Shown here piece after piece: positions 49,236 through 57,375 of a DNA stretch of 64,000 nucleotides. Each line of letters opens with the position of its first letter. The first letter of the stretch is position 1. Location: NCBI RefSeq assembly GCF_030813695.1, contig NZ_JAUSVA010000002.1, positions 5,828,001-5,892,000 on the forward strand, given 5' to 3'. Origin of the DNA: Kitasatospora herbaricolor (GTDB lineage: Bacteria; Actinomycetota; Actinomycetes; Streptomycetales; Streptomycetaceae). The notes beneath the pieces were generated by a model. That model did not search any database. It saw nothing but the letters and a program-made list of their open reading frames with translations, and was not told the origin of the DNA. A program made the position numbers and the translations under genes.

Positions 49236-50678
49236 ATGACCACCACTGTTGAGCCGACCACGGCGACGGGCCGCGTCGCGCGGGTCATCGGCCCGGTCGT
49301 CGACGTGGAGTTCCCCGTCGACGCGATTCCCAACATGTACAACGCGCTGAAGCTCGACGTCGAGACGTCGGACGGCGGCACGAAGACCCTGACGCTCGAG
49401 GTCGCCCAGCACCTCGGCGACGGCCTGGTCCGCGGCATCTCGATGCAGCAGACCGACGGCGTCGTGCGCGGCACGGTCGTGCGTGACACCGGCAAGGCCA
49501 TCGAGGTCCCGGTCGGCCAGGTCACCAAGGGCAAGGTCTTCAACGCCCTCGGTGAGGTCCTGAACGTCGACAAGGACGAGTTCGAGTCCCAGGTCGAGGT
49601 CCGCTGGCCGATCCACCGCAAGGCCCCGGCCTTCAAGGACCTCGAGTCCAAGACCGAGATGTTCGAGACCGGTATCAAGGTCATCGACCTGCTCACCCCG
49701 TACGTCCAGGGTGGCAAGATCGGTCTGTTCGGTGGTGCCGGTGTCGGCAAGACCGTTCTGATCCAGGAAATGATCTACCGCGTCGCCGAGAACTTCGGTG
49801 GTGTGTCGGTGTTCGCCGGTGTCGGCGAGCGCACCCGTGAGGGCAACGACCTCATCCACGAGATGGTCGACTCGGGCGTTCTGGACAAGACCGCGCTGGT
49901 CTTCGGCCAGATGGACGAGCCGCCGGGCACCCGCCTGCGCGTCGCCCTGTCCGCTCTGACGATGGCGGAGTACTTCCGCGACGTCGAGCAGCAGGACGTT
50001 CTGCTCTTCATCGACAACATCTTCCGGTTCACCCAGGCCGGTTCCGAGGTGTCGACCCTGCTCGGCCGCATGCCCTCCGCGGTGGGTTACCAGCCGAACC
50101 TGGCCGACGAGATGGGCCTCCTCCAGGAGCGCATCACCTCGACCCGCGGTCACTCGATCACCTCGATGCAGGCGATCTACGTCCCCGCGGACGACCTGAC
50201 CGACCCGGCGCCGGCCACCACCTTCGCCCACCTCGACGCGACGACGGTTCTCTCCCGTCCGATCTCCGAGAAGGGCATCTACCCGGCCGTCGACCCGCTG
50301 GACTCCACGTCCCGCATCCTGGACCCGCGCTACATCGCGCAGGACCACTACGACACGGCGCTCCGCATCAAGGGGATCCTGCAGAAGTACAAGGACCTCC
50401 AGGACATCATCGCGATCCTCGGTATCGACGAGCTGGGCGAGGAGGACAAGCTCACCGTCCACCGTGCCCGTCGGATCGAGCGCTTCCTCTCGCAGAACAC
50501 CTACGTGGCGAAGCAGTTCACCGGTGTCGAGGGTTCGACCGTGCCGCTGTCGGAGACCATCGAGGCCTTCAACGCGATCGCGGACGGCAAGTACGACTCC
50601 GTCCCCGAGCAGGCCTTCTTCATGTGCGGTGGCATCGAGGACCTCGAGAAGAACGCCGCCGAGCTCGCGAAGAAGTAG
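49236..50678 (+). CDS. atpD: ATP synthase F1 subunit beta
   Basis: A 480-aa catalytic subunit. Walker A is FGGAGVGKTVLI, the catalytic Glu region is GERTREGNDL, Walker B is VLLFIDNIFRFTQAG, and the DELSEED-type segment reads DELGEED. Codon use is the most regular in the window, as expected for a highly expressed gene. A strong hairpin follows before atpC. Confidence 0.98.
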   Translation: MTTTVEPTTATGRVARVIGPVVDVEFPVDAIPNMYNALKLDVETSDGGTKTLTLEVAQHLGDGLVRGISMQQTDGVVRGTVVRDTGKAIEVPVGQVTKGKVFNALGEVLNVDKDEFESQVEVRWPIHRKAPAFKDLESKTEMFETGIKVIDLLTPYVQGGKIGLFGGAGVGKTVLIQEMIYRVAENFGGVSVFAGVGERTREGNDLIHEMVDSGVLDKTALVFGQMDEPPGTRLRVALSALTMAEYFRDVEQQDVLLFIDNIFRFTQAGSEVSTLLGRMPSAVGYQPNLADEMGLLQERITSTRGHSITSMQAIYVPADDLTDPAPATTFAHLDATTVLSRPISEKGIYPAVDPLDSTSRILDPRYIAQDHYDTALRIKGILQKYKDLQDIIAILGIDELGEEDKLTVHRARRIERFLSQNTYVAKQFTGVEGSTVPLSETIEAFNAIADGKYDSVPEQAFFMCGGIEDLEKNAAELAKK

Positions 50679-50706
50679 TCGCGACCGGCCGGTAGCAGCT
50701 GAGTGA

Positions 50707-50748
50707 CCGTGAGGGGTGGCCCCGAGCCCTGGGGACCACCCCTCACGG
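50707..50748 (+). terminator. Strong hairpin between atpD and atpC
   Basis: Perfect 13-bp arms CCGTGAGGGGTGG / CCACCCCTCACGG around a 16-base loop, with partial extension by GAGTG/CACTC. It lies in the 188-bp atpD-atpC gap and looks like a terminator or attenuator inside the operon. Confidence 0.8.
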
Positions 50749-50866
50749 CGCACTCACTGTGATTCCGGTCATCTCCGCGCCGCCGGTTTCATCTCCGGGG
50801 CGCGGGCCCGTTATTCTTACCGAAACTCCCGAGTAATCGGGCGTTGCAAGAGCCTAGGAGCCCACG

Positions 50867-51247
50867 TTGGCTGAGCTGCACGTCGAGCTGGTCGCAGCCG
50901 ACCGCAAGGTGTGGTCCGGTGCGGCCACCATCGTTGTCGCCCGTACGGCCTCCGGTGACACCGGCATCATGCCGGGCCACACCCCGGTGCTGAGCGTGCT
51001 GGAGTCCGGCCCGGTGACGATCCGGACCACCGACGGCAACGTCGTCGTGGCCGCCGTCCACGGCGGTTTCATCTCCTTCGCCGACAACAAGCTTTCTCTG
51101 CTCGCGGAGATCGCCGAGCTGGCGGACGAGATCGATGTCACCCGCGCGGAGCGCGCGCTCGAACTCGCCCAGGGCGAGAGCGACGCGCACGCCGAGCGAC
51201 GCGCCGAGGTCCGCCTCGTCGCGGCAGGCCGCCGCAAGGCCGCCTGA
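50867..51247 (+). CDS. atpC: ATP synthase F1 subunit epsilon
   Basis: A 126-aa regulatory subunit. The N-terminal beta sandwich (ELHVELVAADRKVWSG ... ASGDTGIMPGHTPVLSVLE) is complete, and a short C-terminal helical part has the usual helix-turn-helix charge pattern. The start is TTG 50867, behind TAGGAG. It is separated from atpD by a hairpin and 188 bp. Confidence 0.95.
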   Translation: MAELHVELVAADRKVWSGAATIVVARTASGDTGIMPGHTPVLSVLESGPVTIRTTDGNVVVAAVHGGFISFADNKLSLLAEIAELADEIDVTRAERALELAQGESDAHAERRAEVRLVAAGRRKAA

Positions 51248-51264
51248 ACGTAGTCAGACCGACG

Positions 51265-51296
51265 GTCCCGGGGACGCGCGAGCGTGACCCCGGGAC
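51265..51296 (+). terminator. Terminator of the ATP synthase operon
   Basis: 9-bp arms GTCCCGGGG / CCCCGGGAC with a 14-base loop, 17 bp after the atpC stop. Confidence 0.65.
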
Positions 51297-51376
51297 TGTC
51301 GTATCAGTTGGTAGGACAGCGCGGCCGCTCGTCACGGCCGATCCGGGGTACGCGGGTAGCGAGGAGGTCGGTGAGC

Positions 51377-51877
51377 ATGGTCCTCGCCCTTGTGGTGTGC
51401 GCGGCGGTCGTGGCGTTCGGGGTGGCAGGCCTGGTGGCCTTCGCCGTACGCCGGCGGGTGATCCAGCGGGTCGGCGGAACGTTCGACTGCAGCTACCGGC
51501 TCAAAATGCCGGCCGACGCCTCCACCCAGCCCGACCTCGACGAGAACGGCAAACCCACCTCAGCCCCGGTTCCGCAGACCGACGGCAAGGGGTGGGTTTT
51601 TGGTATCGGCCGGTACAGCGGCGACTCCATCGAGTGGTTCCGGGTGTTCTCCTACGCCCCCCGCCCCCGCCGGGTCCTGCCGCGCCGCGAGATCGAGGTG
51701 CTCGGCCGCCGCTACCCCGAGGGCCAGGAGGAGCTCGCCCTGCTCTCCGGCTCCGTCGTCCTGCGCTGCCTGCACAACGGCGCCCCCCTGGAACTCGCCA
51801 TGAGCGACGACGCCCTCACCGGCTTCCTCGCCTGGCTGGAGGCCGCCCCGCCCGGGCAGAGAGTCAACGTCGCGTAG
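51377..51877 (+). CDS. DUF2550-family membrane protein
   Basis: A 166-aa protein with an N-terminal membrane helix (LALVVCAAVVAFGVAGLVAFAV) and a conserved soluble domain (GGTFDCSYRL, GWVFGIGRYSGDSIEWFRVFS, RPRRVLPRREIEVLGRR, LELAMSDDALTGFLAWLEAAPPG). This is the actinobacterial DUF2550 family always found beside atpC; function unknown. ATG 51377 gives a 9-base spacing from GAGGAGG, GTG 51371 only 3. Its 3' end adjoins a repeat block. Confidence 0.9.
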   Translation: MVLALVVCAAVVAFGVAGLVAFAVRRRVIQRVGGTFDCSYRLKMPADASTQPDLDENGKPTSAPVPQTDGKGWVFGIGRYSGDSIEWFRVFSYAPRPRRVLPRREIEVLGRRYPEGQEELALLSGSVVLRCLHNGAPLELAMSDDALTGFLAWLEAAPPGQRVNVA

Positions 51878-51900
51878 CGACGGGACTCTCGGGCCGGGGG

Positions 51901-51987
51901 TACCTCCCGGCCGGAGGCTGGGGTGGGGGTACCTCCCGGCCGGAGGCTGGGGTGGGGGTACCTCCCGGCCGGAGGCTGGGGGAGGTC
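51901..51987. repeat. 29-bp repeat, three tandem copies
   Basis: The unit begins TACCTCCCGGCCGGAGGCTG and continues with a G-run; copies start at 51901, 51930 and 51959. The unit holds a near-palindrome around CCGGCCGG. Sequences of this kind (GGGGTACCTCCC... followed by CTGGGGG) are, as I recall, widespread intergenic elements in Streptomyces genomes. The block sits between the DUF2550 gene and the Uma2 remnant. Confidence 0.9.
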
Positions 51988-52258
51988 AACGTCGCACGAT
52001 TGGATCACTCGTGCTCGCAAGCGGGACCTCGTCCGCAAGCGGCGTGCCCACGCGCGTGCCGGCATCCCGGTCCACGTCATCGTCGACGATCTCGACGGCG
52101 ACGGGCACGTCACCGTCCTGACCGACCCGCATCCCGACCGGGCGACGTACGAGGCCGAGATCCGCGTCCCCTACGGCACCGAGGTGACCGTCCCGGAGGG
52201 CCCGGCGAAGGGCTTTGTGATCGGCGTCGCAATCACGGGTGAGCCCCGCCGGGCCTGA
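51986..52258 (+). pseudogene. Uma2-family endonuclease-like gene, 3' remnant
   Basis: An open frame of about 90 codons ending at 52258 matches the C-terminal half of Uma2 (PD-(D/E)xK-like) proteins: RKRDLVRKRRAHARAGIPV, then VHVIVDDLDGDGHVTVLTDP, then VPYGTEVTVPEGPAKGFVIG. No start codon or ribosome site fits, and the N-terminal half with most of the nuclease site is missing; the frame runs into the repeat block. GAGGTC followed by an extra A before ACGTCGCACGA suggests a one-base shift in an original EVTSHD motif. Uma2 genes are very numerous in streptomycetes, and this copy looks dead. Confidence 0.6.
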
Positions 52259-52272
52259 GTAGTCTGCTGCTC

Positions 52273-52845
52273 ATGGTCAATCTGACGCGTATCTACACCC
52301 GCACCGGCGACGACGGCACCACGGCGCTCGGCGACATGAGCCGCACCACCAAGACCGACCCCCGGCTGATCGCCTACGCCGACGCCAACGAGGCGAACGC
52401 CGCGATCGGGGTGGCCATCGCGGCCGGCGGACTGCCGGAGGACGTGTCGGCGGTGCTGACCCGGGTCCAGAACGACCTGTTCGACGTGGGCGCGGACCTC
52501 GCCACGCCGGTGGTCGAGGACCCGAAGTACCCGCCGCTGCGGGTGCTGCAGAGCTACATCGACCGGCTGGAGGCGGACTGCGACCTCCACCTGGAGTCGC
52601 TGGAGAAGCTCCGCAGCTTCATCCTCCCCGGCGGTACGGCCGGCGCCGCGTACCTGCACCTGGCCTGCACCGTGGTGCGCCGGGCCGAGCGGTCCACCTG
52701 GGCGGCGATCGAGGTGCACGGCGACAGCGTCAACCCGCTGACCGCGAAGTACCTCAACCGGCTCTCCGACCTGCTGTTCATCCTGGCCAGGTCCGCCAAC
52801 AAGGAGCGCGGCGACGTGCTCTGGGTGCCCGGCGAGAACCGCTAG
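52273..52845 (+). CDS. Cob(I)yrinic acid a,c-diamide adenosyltransferase, PduO type
   Basis: A 190-aa ATP:corrinoid adenosyltransferase that makes adenosylcobalamin. The ATP-binding N terminus TRTGDDGTTALGDMSRTTK, the DANEANAAIG helix and the VVRRAERSTW helix with catalytic Arg are intact. The ATG at 52273 lies 15 bp after the Uma2 remnant; no cobalamin riboswitch is visible. Usual neighbour of the atp operon in Streptomyces. Confidence 0.95.
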   Translation: MVNLTRIYTRTGDDGTTALGDMSRTTKTDPRLIAYADANEANAAIGVAIAAGGLPEDVSAVLTRVQNDLFDVGADLATPVVEDPKYPPLRVLQSYIDRLEADCDLHLESLEKLRSFILPGGTAGAAYLHLACTVVRRAERSTWAAIEVHGDSVNPLTAKYLNRLSDLLFILARSANKERGDVLWVPGENR

Positions 52846-52906
52846 AACCGTTGGAACCCTGGGAACCCCGGGAACCCCCGGGATCTCCCGAAAGCCGAGG
52901 GCCGAG

Positions 52907-53440
52907 TTACCGGGGCCGCTTCGGAAAGACCGTGTAGCTGGCCGCGACCACCAGGCTGATTCCCGTCACCCAGGCCGTCCGGGGGTACCAGGCGGTGAGC
53001 GCGACGGTCCGGGCCGGATCGTCCACCAGCAGGATCAGCAGGCTGATCAGGACGACGGTGATGCCGGCCGCCAGCAGGGTGCGCCGGAAGATCCGCCACT
53101 CGTGGGCGGCCCGCGCCCGGCCGTACTTCGGCGCGGCGGGCGGCTTGGGGCCGCCCGCGAACCGGTGCGCGAACCGGCCGTCGGCCCAGACCACCAGGGA
53201 GTGCCCGTAGGCGACCGTGAAGCCCACGTAGGCGGCCGCCAACCCGTGCGAGGCCTGGGCGTCGGCGCCGCCCCGCAGGTCCAGCACGGTGGCGCCGAGG
53301 ACGACCAGGTCCACCAGCGGCAGGCAGAGCAGCAGCGCCGCGCCGGTCCGGCGCCACCGCAGCAGGTAGCGGGCCGCCAGCCCCAGGGCGAGGACGATCC
53401 AGAAGCCGGCCTCGCCGGCCAGGACGACGGTCACGATCAT
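52907..53440 (-). CDS. Hypothetical membrane protein, four or five TM segments
   Basis: A 177-aa polytopic protein that I do not recognise as a named family. Hydrophobic stretches: IVTVVLAGEAGFWIVLALGLAA, LLLCLPLVDLVVLGATVL, AAAYVGFTVAYGHSLVVW, LLAAGITVVLISLLILLV, VTGISLVVAASYTVF. A basic cytoplasmic loop (HRFAGGPKPPAAPKYGRAR) lies in the middle. ATG 53440. It is divergent from the two-component system across 149 bp, so it could be its target; that is only positional inference. Confidence 0.75.
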   Translation of the reverse strand: MIVTVVLAGEAGFWIVLALGLAARYLLRWRRTGAALLLCLPLVDLVVLGATVLDLRGGADAQASHGLAAAYVGFTVAYGHSLVVWADGRFAHRFAGGPKPPAAPKYGRARAAHEWRIFRRTLLAAGITVVLISLLILLVDDPARTVALTAWYPRTAWVTGISLVVAASYTVFPKRPR

Positions 53441-53589
53441 GGTGGGCTCCTCTCCTCGCCGCTCCGCCCTCCAGCCTGGCCGCCCCGGCCCTCCCGGTCG
53501 TCGTCACCGGTGGGGAGCGGGCCCTGCATCCTTCGATGTACGACGGATCGTCCCGGCGGTCCGCGCGCGCGGGCCCGCCGGGTGGTTGG

Positions 53590-54813
53590 GTGGACCCTGT
53601 GACCGGACTCAGCCTCACCCCGCGCCAGGAGGACCGCGCGATCGCCCTGGCCGGGCTGCTCGGCGGCCTGGTGCTGATCGCCACCGGTGCCTACGACAAC
53701 GCCGGTTCGGTCTCGCCCTGGCTCGCGGTGCTGCCGCTGTGCGCGATGGCCGGCCTGGAGCTGCTGCGCCGCACGCACCCGGTGTGGACGGTCTGCCTGG
53801 GCGGGCTGGTCTTCGCCGGGAACATCTTCGCCGGCTCGGTGCTGGCCACCGTCATCATGTACACCGACCTGCTCTACGCGGCGGTGCTCTACGGCTCCAA
53901 GCGGATGTCGGCGATCCTGCACCTCACCGGCGCCGGGTCGACCCTGGTGCTGAGCGGCCTGACCCTGCTCTACGGTACGGTCTCGGCCGCGCTGCTGGTC
54001 GTCGTCCTCGGCGGGCTGGTGTTCATCGCCCCGGTCTGGACGGCGGACCTGCTGCGCCGGCACCGGGACGAGGCCGTCTCGGAGCGGCTGCGCGCCGAGC
54101 AGACCGCGCTGCTCTCCGAGATGGACCGGCGCGGTGCGGTGGTCGCCGAACGGGCCCGGATGGCACGGGAACTGCACGACGTCATCGCCAACCACCTCTC
54201 CGCCATCGCGATCCACGCGACCGGCGCGCAGTCCCTGGCCCGCCGTCAGCGCCGGCCGGCGGACGACCCGCTGGTGGAGGTGCTCGCGGTGATCCGGGAG
54301 AACAGCGTGCAGGGGCTGACCGAGATGCGCCGGATGATCGGCCTGCTCCGCTCCAGCGGCGGCGGCGAGGGCGAGGAGGAGTCCTACGCGGCGCCCGAAC
54401 TCGGCGCCGTGGACTCGCTGCTGGAGAACGCGCGGGCGGCCGGACAGGACGCCGGGCTGGCCTTCGAGGCGTCCGAGGAGGGCGAGCGCGGGCTCCTCGC
54501 GGTGCCGGTCGGGCTGGCCGCCTACCGGATCGTCCAGGAGTCGCTGACCAACGCGCTCAAGCACGCCGCGCCGGGGACGGTCCGGCTGCGGCTGACGTAC
54601 GGGCCGGAGGACCTGGAGATCGTGGTGGACAGCCCGTACCGGGCGGGGGAGGGCCGGGTGCTCCCCGGGGCCCGGGCCGGGCTGGTCGGTATGCGGGAGC
54701 GGGCGGCGCTGCTCGGCGGGAGTTTCGAGGCGGGGGCGCGGGGCGGCCGGTGGCTGGTCCGCGCGGTGCTGCCGCGGGGTGTGGCGACGGCGGAAGGGAA
54801 GGGCCGGGCATGA
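53590..54813 (+). CDS. Sensor histidine kinase, NarL-partner type
   Basis: A ~407-aa membrane kinase. Five or six hydrophobic helices fill the first ~160 residues. Then follow the HisKA_3 dimerisation helix with phospho-His in RMARELHDVIANHLSAIAIH and the HATPase domain (LAAYRIVQESLTNALKHA N-box, GLVGMRERAALLGGSFEAG G-boxes). The start is uncertain: GTG 53590 and GTG 53599 are both possible, and ATG 53536 would extend into the promoter. Its stop overlaps the response regulator start. No extracellular sensing domain is evident, so it probably senses a membrane signal. Confidence 0.9.
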   Translation: MDPVTGLSLTPRQEDRAIALAGLLGGLVLIATGAYDNAGSVSPWLAVLPLCAMAGLELLRRTHPVWTVCLGGLVFAGNIFAGSVLATVIMYTDLLYAAVLYGSKRMSAILHLTGAGSTLVLSGLTLLYGTVSAALLVVVLGGLVFIAPVWTADLLRRHRDEAVSERLRAEQTALLSEMDRRGAVVAERARMARELHDVIANHLSAIAIHATGAQSLARRQRRPADDPLVEVLAVIRENSVQGLTEMRRMIGLLRSSGGGEGEEESYAAPELGAVDSLLENARAAGQDAGLAFEASEEGERGLLAVPVGLAAYRIVQESLTNALKHAAPGTVRLRLTYGPEDLEIVVDSPYRAGEGRVLPGARAGLVGMRERAALLGGSFEAGARGGRWLVRAVLPRGVATAEGKGRA

Positions 54814-55463
54814 CGATCCGGGTGCTGGTGGCGGAGGACCAGGCGGCGGTGCGGGCCGCGCTGGTGATGATCCTGGGCGCGGAGCCCGGACTGGAGGTGG
54901 TCGGCGAGGCGTCCGACGGCGAGCAGGCGGTGCGCCTCGCCCTGGAACTGCGGCCGGACGTGGTGCTGATGGACATCCAGATGCCCCGGCTGGACGGTGT
55001 CTCGGCGACCCGCCAGGTGGTGGCCGCGGGCGCCGCGCAGGTGCTGGTGCTGACCACCTTCGACCTCGACGAGTACGTCTACGGGGCGCTGCGGGCCGGC
55101 GCCGCGGGCTTCCTGCTGAAGGACCTGGAGGCGGACACGCTGATCGAGGGGATCCGCACGGTCGCCCGCGGCGACGGGATGCTGGCGCCCTCCGTGACCC
55201 GGCGGCTGATCGGCACCTTCGCCCGCCCGGGGCGGACCGTGGGGGCCGAGGCGAGGGCGGCGGTGGAGGCCCTGACCCCGCGCGAGCGGGAGGTGCTCTC
55301 CTGCATCGGCGCGGGCCTGTCGAACGGCGAGATCGCCGGACGGCTGGCGATGGCGGAGGCGACCACCAAGACGCACGTCAGCCGGATCCTGGCCAAGCTG
55401 GAGCTGCGCAGCAGGGTCCAGGCGGCCATCCTGGCGCAGGACTTGGGCCTGATCGCGGGCTGA
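54810..55463 (+). CDS. NarL/FixJ-type response regulator
   Basis: A 217-aa protein with a receiver domain (VLVAEDQAAVRAAL; phospho-Asp in VVLMDIQMPRLDG; Lys in FLLKDLEADTL) and a LuxR-type helix-turn-helix (LTPREREVLSCIGAGLSNGEIAGRL ... TTKTHVSRILAKL). ATG 54810 overlaps the kinase stop by 4 bp. Forms a cognate pair with the kinase. Confidence 0.95.
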   Translation: MTIRVLVAEDQAAVRAALVMILGAEPGLEVVGEASDGEQAVRLALELRPDVVLMDIQMPRLDGVSATRQVVAAGAAQVLVLTTFDLDEYVYGALRAGAAGFLLKDLEADTLIEGIRTVARGDGMLAPSVTRRLIGTFARPGRTVGAEARAAVEALTPREREVLSCIGAGLSNGEIAGRLAMAEATTKTHVSRILAKLELRSRVQAAILAQDLGLIAG

Positions 55464-55514
55464 GTACCGGCGGCCGCGGGCCGGTGGCGGACGCCGGCCC
55501 GCGCCGGCGCTCGC

Positions 55515-55820
55515 TCAGCCGCGCCGCAGCAGGTGCCTGGCGGCCTCCGCGTCGGCCGGCCAGACCATCAGCCGCGGCCCCTCGGCGGTCCGCACCAGGG
55601 TGTGCCGCAGGCCGGCCGCGTCGAGCCGGGCGGCGAGCCGCCGGGCCTGCTCGGCGTCGGGCGGCGCGGCGACGGCCACCAGCAGTCCGTACTCGTCCGG
55701 GCGGCCCGTCCGGGGGCGGCGCTCGACCAGGGAGGACCCGCCGCCGTACGTCCAGCGCAGCAGCAGGACCAGCACCGCCATCACGGCGGCGGTCAGCAGC
55801 AGGAACGCCAGGCTCCGCAC
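55515..55820 (-). CDS. Hypothetical small membrane-anchored protein
   Basis: A 101-aa protein with one N-terminal membrane helix (SLAFLLLTAAVMAVLVLLL) and a small soluble alpha/beta domain (EYGLLVAVAAPPDAEQARRLAARLDAAGLRHTLV) resembling the SPOR-like or DUF-type small domains of streptomycetes. GTG 55820 has GGAGGG upstream. Convergent with the response regulator gene. Function unknown. Confidence 0.75.
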   Translation of the reverse strand: MRSLAFLLLTAAVMAVLVLLLRWTYGGGSSLVERRPRTGRPDEYGLLVAVAAPPDAEQARRLAARLDAAGLRHTLVRTAEGPRLMVWPADAEAARHLLRRG

Positions 55821-56035
55821 GATCCCTCCTTGCGCCGGTGCGCCCCGCCGGACGCAGATCACACCGGCCAATCTCACCACGGAGCCTGCCGGGGCGTTAG
55901 AGTCCGGCGGTGAGCGGCGCGGCTCCTGGGGGTGACCCCTGCCCAGGGCCGCCTTCAGGCACCGCCCTGAGCCGACCGCCCGAGCATCGGGCCCGGCGGC
56001 CGGGGGCGGTCAAACGGCACCCCGGGAGACCAGCC

Positions 56036-56902
56036 ATGAGCAACGTACCCAGCAAGCAGATTGCCGTGATCGGCGCCGGACTGATGGGCGCCGGCATCGC
56101 CCAGGTCGCCGCCCAGGCCGGCCACCCGGTCGTGCTGCGGGACGTCACCGAGGAGGCGCTGCGGCGGGGCCTGGACGGGATCCGCGCCTCGTACGACAAG
56201 TTCGTCTCCAAGGGCAAGCTCGACGCGGCGGACGCCGAGGCGGCGCTCGGCCGGATCACCACCACCACCGACCTGGGCGCGGTCGCCGACGCCGACATCG
56301 TGGTGGAGGCGGTCTTCGAGCGGCTGGACGTCAAGGAGGGCGTCTTCCGGGAGCTCGACAAGATCGTCAAGGAGGGCGCGGTGCTGGCCTCCAACACCTC
56401 GGCCATCCCGATCACCCGGATCGCCGCCGCGACCGCCCGCCCGGAGTCCGTGGTCGGTGTGCACTTCTTCTCGCCGGTGCCGCTGATGAAGCTGGTCGAG
56501 CTGGTGCGCGGCTACAAGACCAGTGACGAGACGCTGGCCGTGGTCCGCGAGTTCGCCGAGGGGGTGGGCAAGGAGGTGGTCGTGGTCAACCGCGACGTGG
56601 CCGGCTTCGTCACCACCCGCCTGATCACCGCGCTGGTCGTCGAGGCCGCCAAGCTGTACGAGTCGGGCGTCGCCTCCGCCGAGGACATCGACACCGCCTG
56701 CCGGCTCGGCTTCGGCCACCCGATGGGCCCGCTGCAGACCGCCGACCTCACCGGCGTCGACATCCTGCTGCATGCCGCGCGCAACATCTACGAGGAGACC
56801 CAGGACGAGAAGTTCGCCGCGCCGGAGATCATGGCGCGGATGGTCACGGCGGGCGACCTCGGCCGCAAGAGCGGCCGCGGTTTCTACCCGTACGGGAGCT
56901 AG
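56036..56902 (+). CDS. 3-hydroxybutyryl-CoA dehydrogenase
   Basis: A 288-aa NAD(P)-dependent enzyme. The Rossmann loop is VIGAGLMGAGIAQVAAQAG. The HFFSPVPLMKLVELVRG block with catalytic His follows, then the C-terminal dimer domain (NRDVAGFVTTRL, FGHPMGPLQTADLTGVDIL). The length fits the bacterial Hbd/PaaH group. ATG 56036 has GGGAG upstream. It could work in butyryl-CoA or polyhydroxybutyrate metabolism or supply of extender units. Confidence 0.95.
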   Translation: MSNVPSKQIAVIGAGLMGAGIAQVAAQAGHPVVLRDVTEEALRRGLDGIRASYDKFVSKGKLDAADAEAALGRITTTTDLGAVADADIVVEAVFERLDVKEGVFRELDKIVKEGAVLASNTSAIPITRIAAATARPESVVGVHFFSPVPLMKLVELVRGYKTSDETLAVVREFAEGVGKEVVVVNRDVAGFVTTRLITALVVEAAKLYESGVASAEDIDTACRLGFGHPMGPLQTADLTGVDILLHAARNIYEETQDEKFAAPEIMARMVTAGDLGRKSGRGFYPYGS

Positions 56903-57375
56903 TCGGGAAGGTGCCCGGATCGGGGCGCCGGTGCCCGGCGGGCCGTGCGGATCGGACATCGTACGGCCCGCCCGCCCGGGGGTGGGTGAGTTTCCTCACG
57001 CAGGTGCCGCAGACGGGTGATTTGGGCGGTAATCGAGCGTAGGTATGGGGACTTACTGCGTATATTCCCTCGGACGAGTGAAGTTGGTTCAGGTCTGGGC
57101 CGCAGCAGCAACCTGCGGAGCTGGTTCACCGTCAGATGAGGGGGAGCCCCGGTGCGCGCGCCGGGGTCCGGGCCCGGGCAGGTGCCGCCCGGCCCGTCCG
57201 GAGGAATCCCTGCGGCACGGAACCCCGTACGAGAACCTGTCGGACCGGGACCGGCCGCACCCAGGCCGGCGCGGACCGACCGGCACGACAAGGCAACCTG
57301 CGGCCGGCAGCCCGTGGCGGGCGGCCGGCGGCAGGCCGAGGCCCTCGGGCAGGCCTACGAGCGGAGGAGGAGAGC
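56903..57375 (+). promoter_or_regulatory. 473-bp gap upstream of the STAS gene
   Basis: I see no gene here. The middle (57010-57080) is comparatively AT-rich, with GTAGGTATGGGG and TGCGTATATTCCC stretches that could be promoters, possibly for an alternative sigma factor given the gene controlled. The right half is G/C-rich leader ending with GGAGGAGGAG before the STAS start. Confidence 0.4.

Noticed and set aside
47619..50753. 1044-codon minus-strand open frame antisense to atpA-atpG-atpD
   Set aside because: High GC at third codon positions keeps the opposite frame free of stops. The translation is Arg/Gly/Leu/Asp/Val-rich without domains, and the plus-strand genes are certain.
51901..51987. 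Regular 29-bp repeats as a CRISPR array
   Set aside because: The copies are directly adjacent, with no spacers and no cas genes nearby. They fit an intergenic tandem repeat.
52259..52272. Cobalamin riboswitch before the adenosyltransferase gene
   Set aside because: Only 14 bp separate it from the Uma2 remnant, and no B12-box or fold is visible upstream.
57136..57375. N-terminal extension of the STAS protein in an upstream in-frame stretch
   Set aside because: The strong GGAGGAGGAG site before ATG 57376 and the normal domain length fix the start there. The upstream stretch is Arg/Pro/Ala filler.
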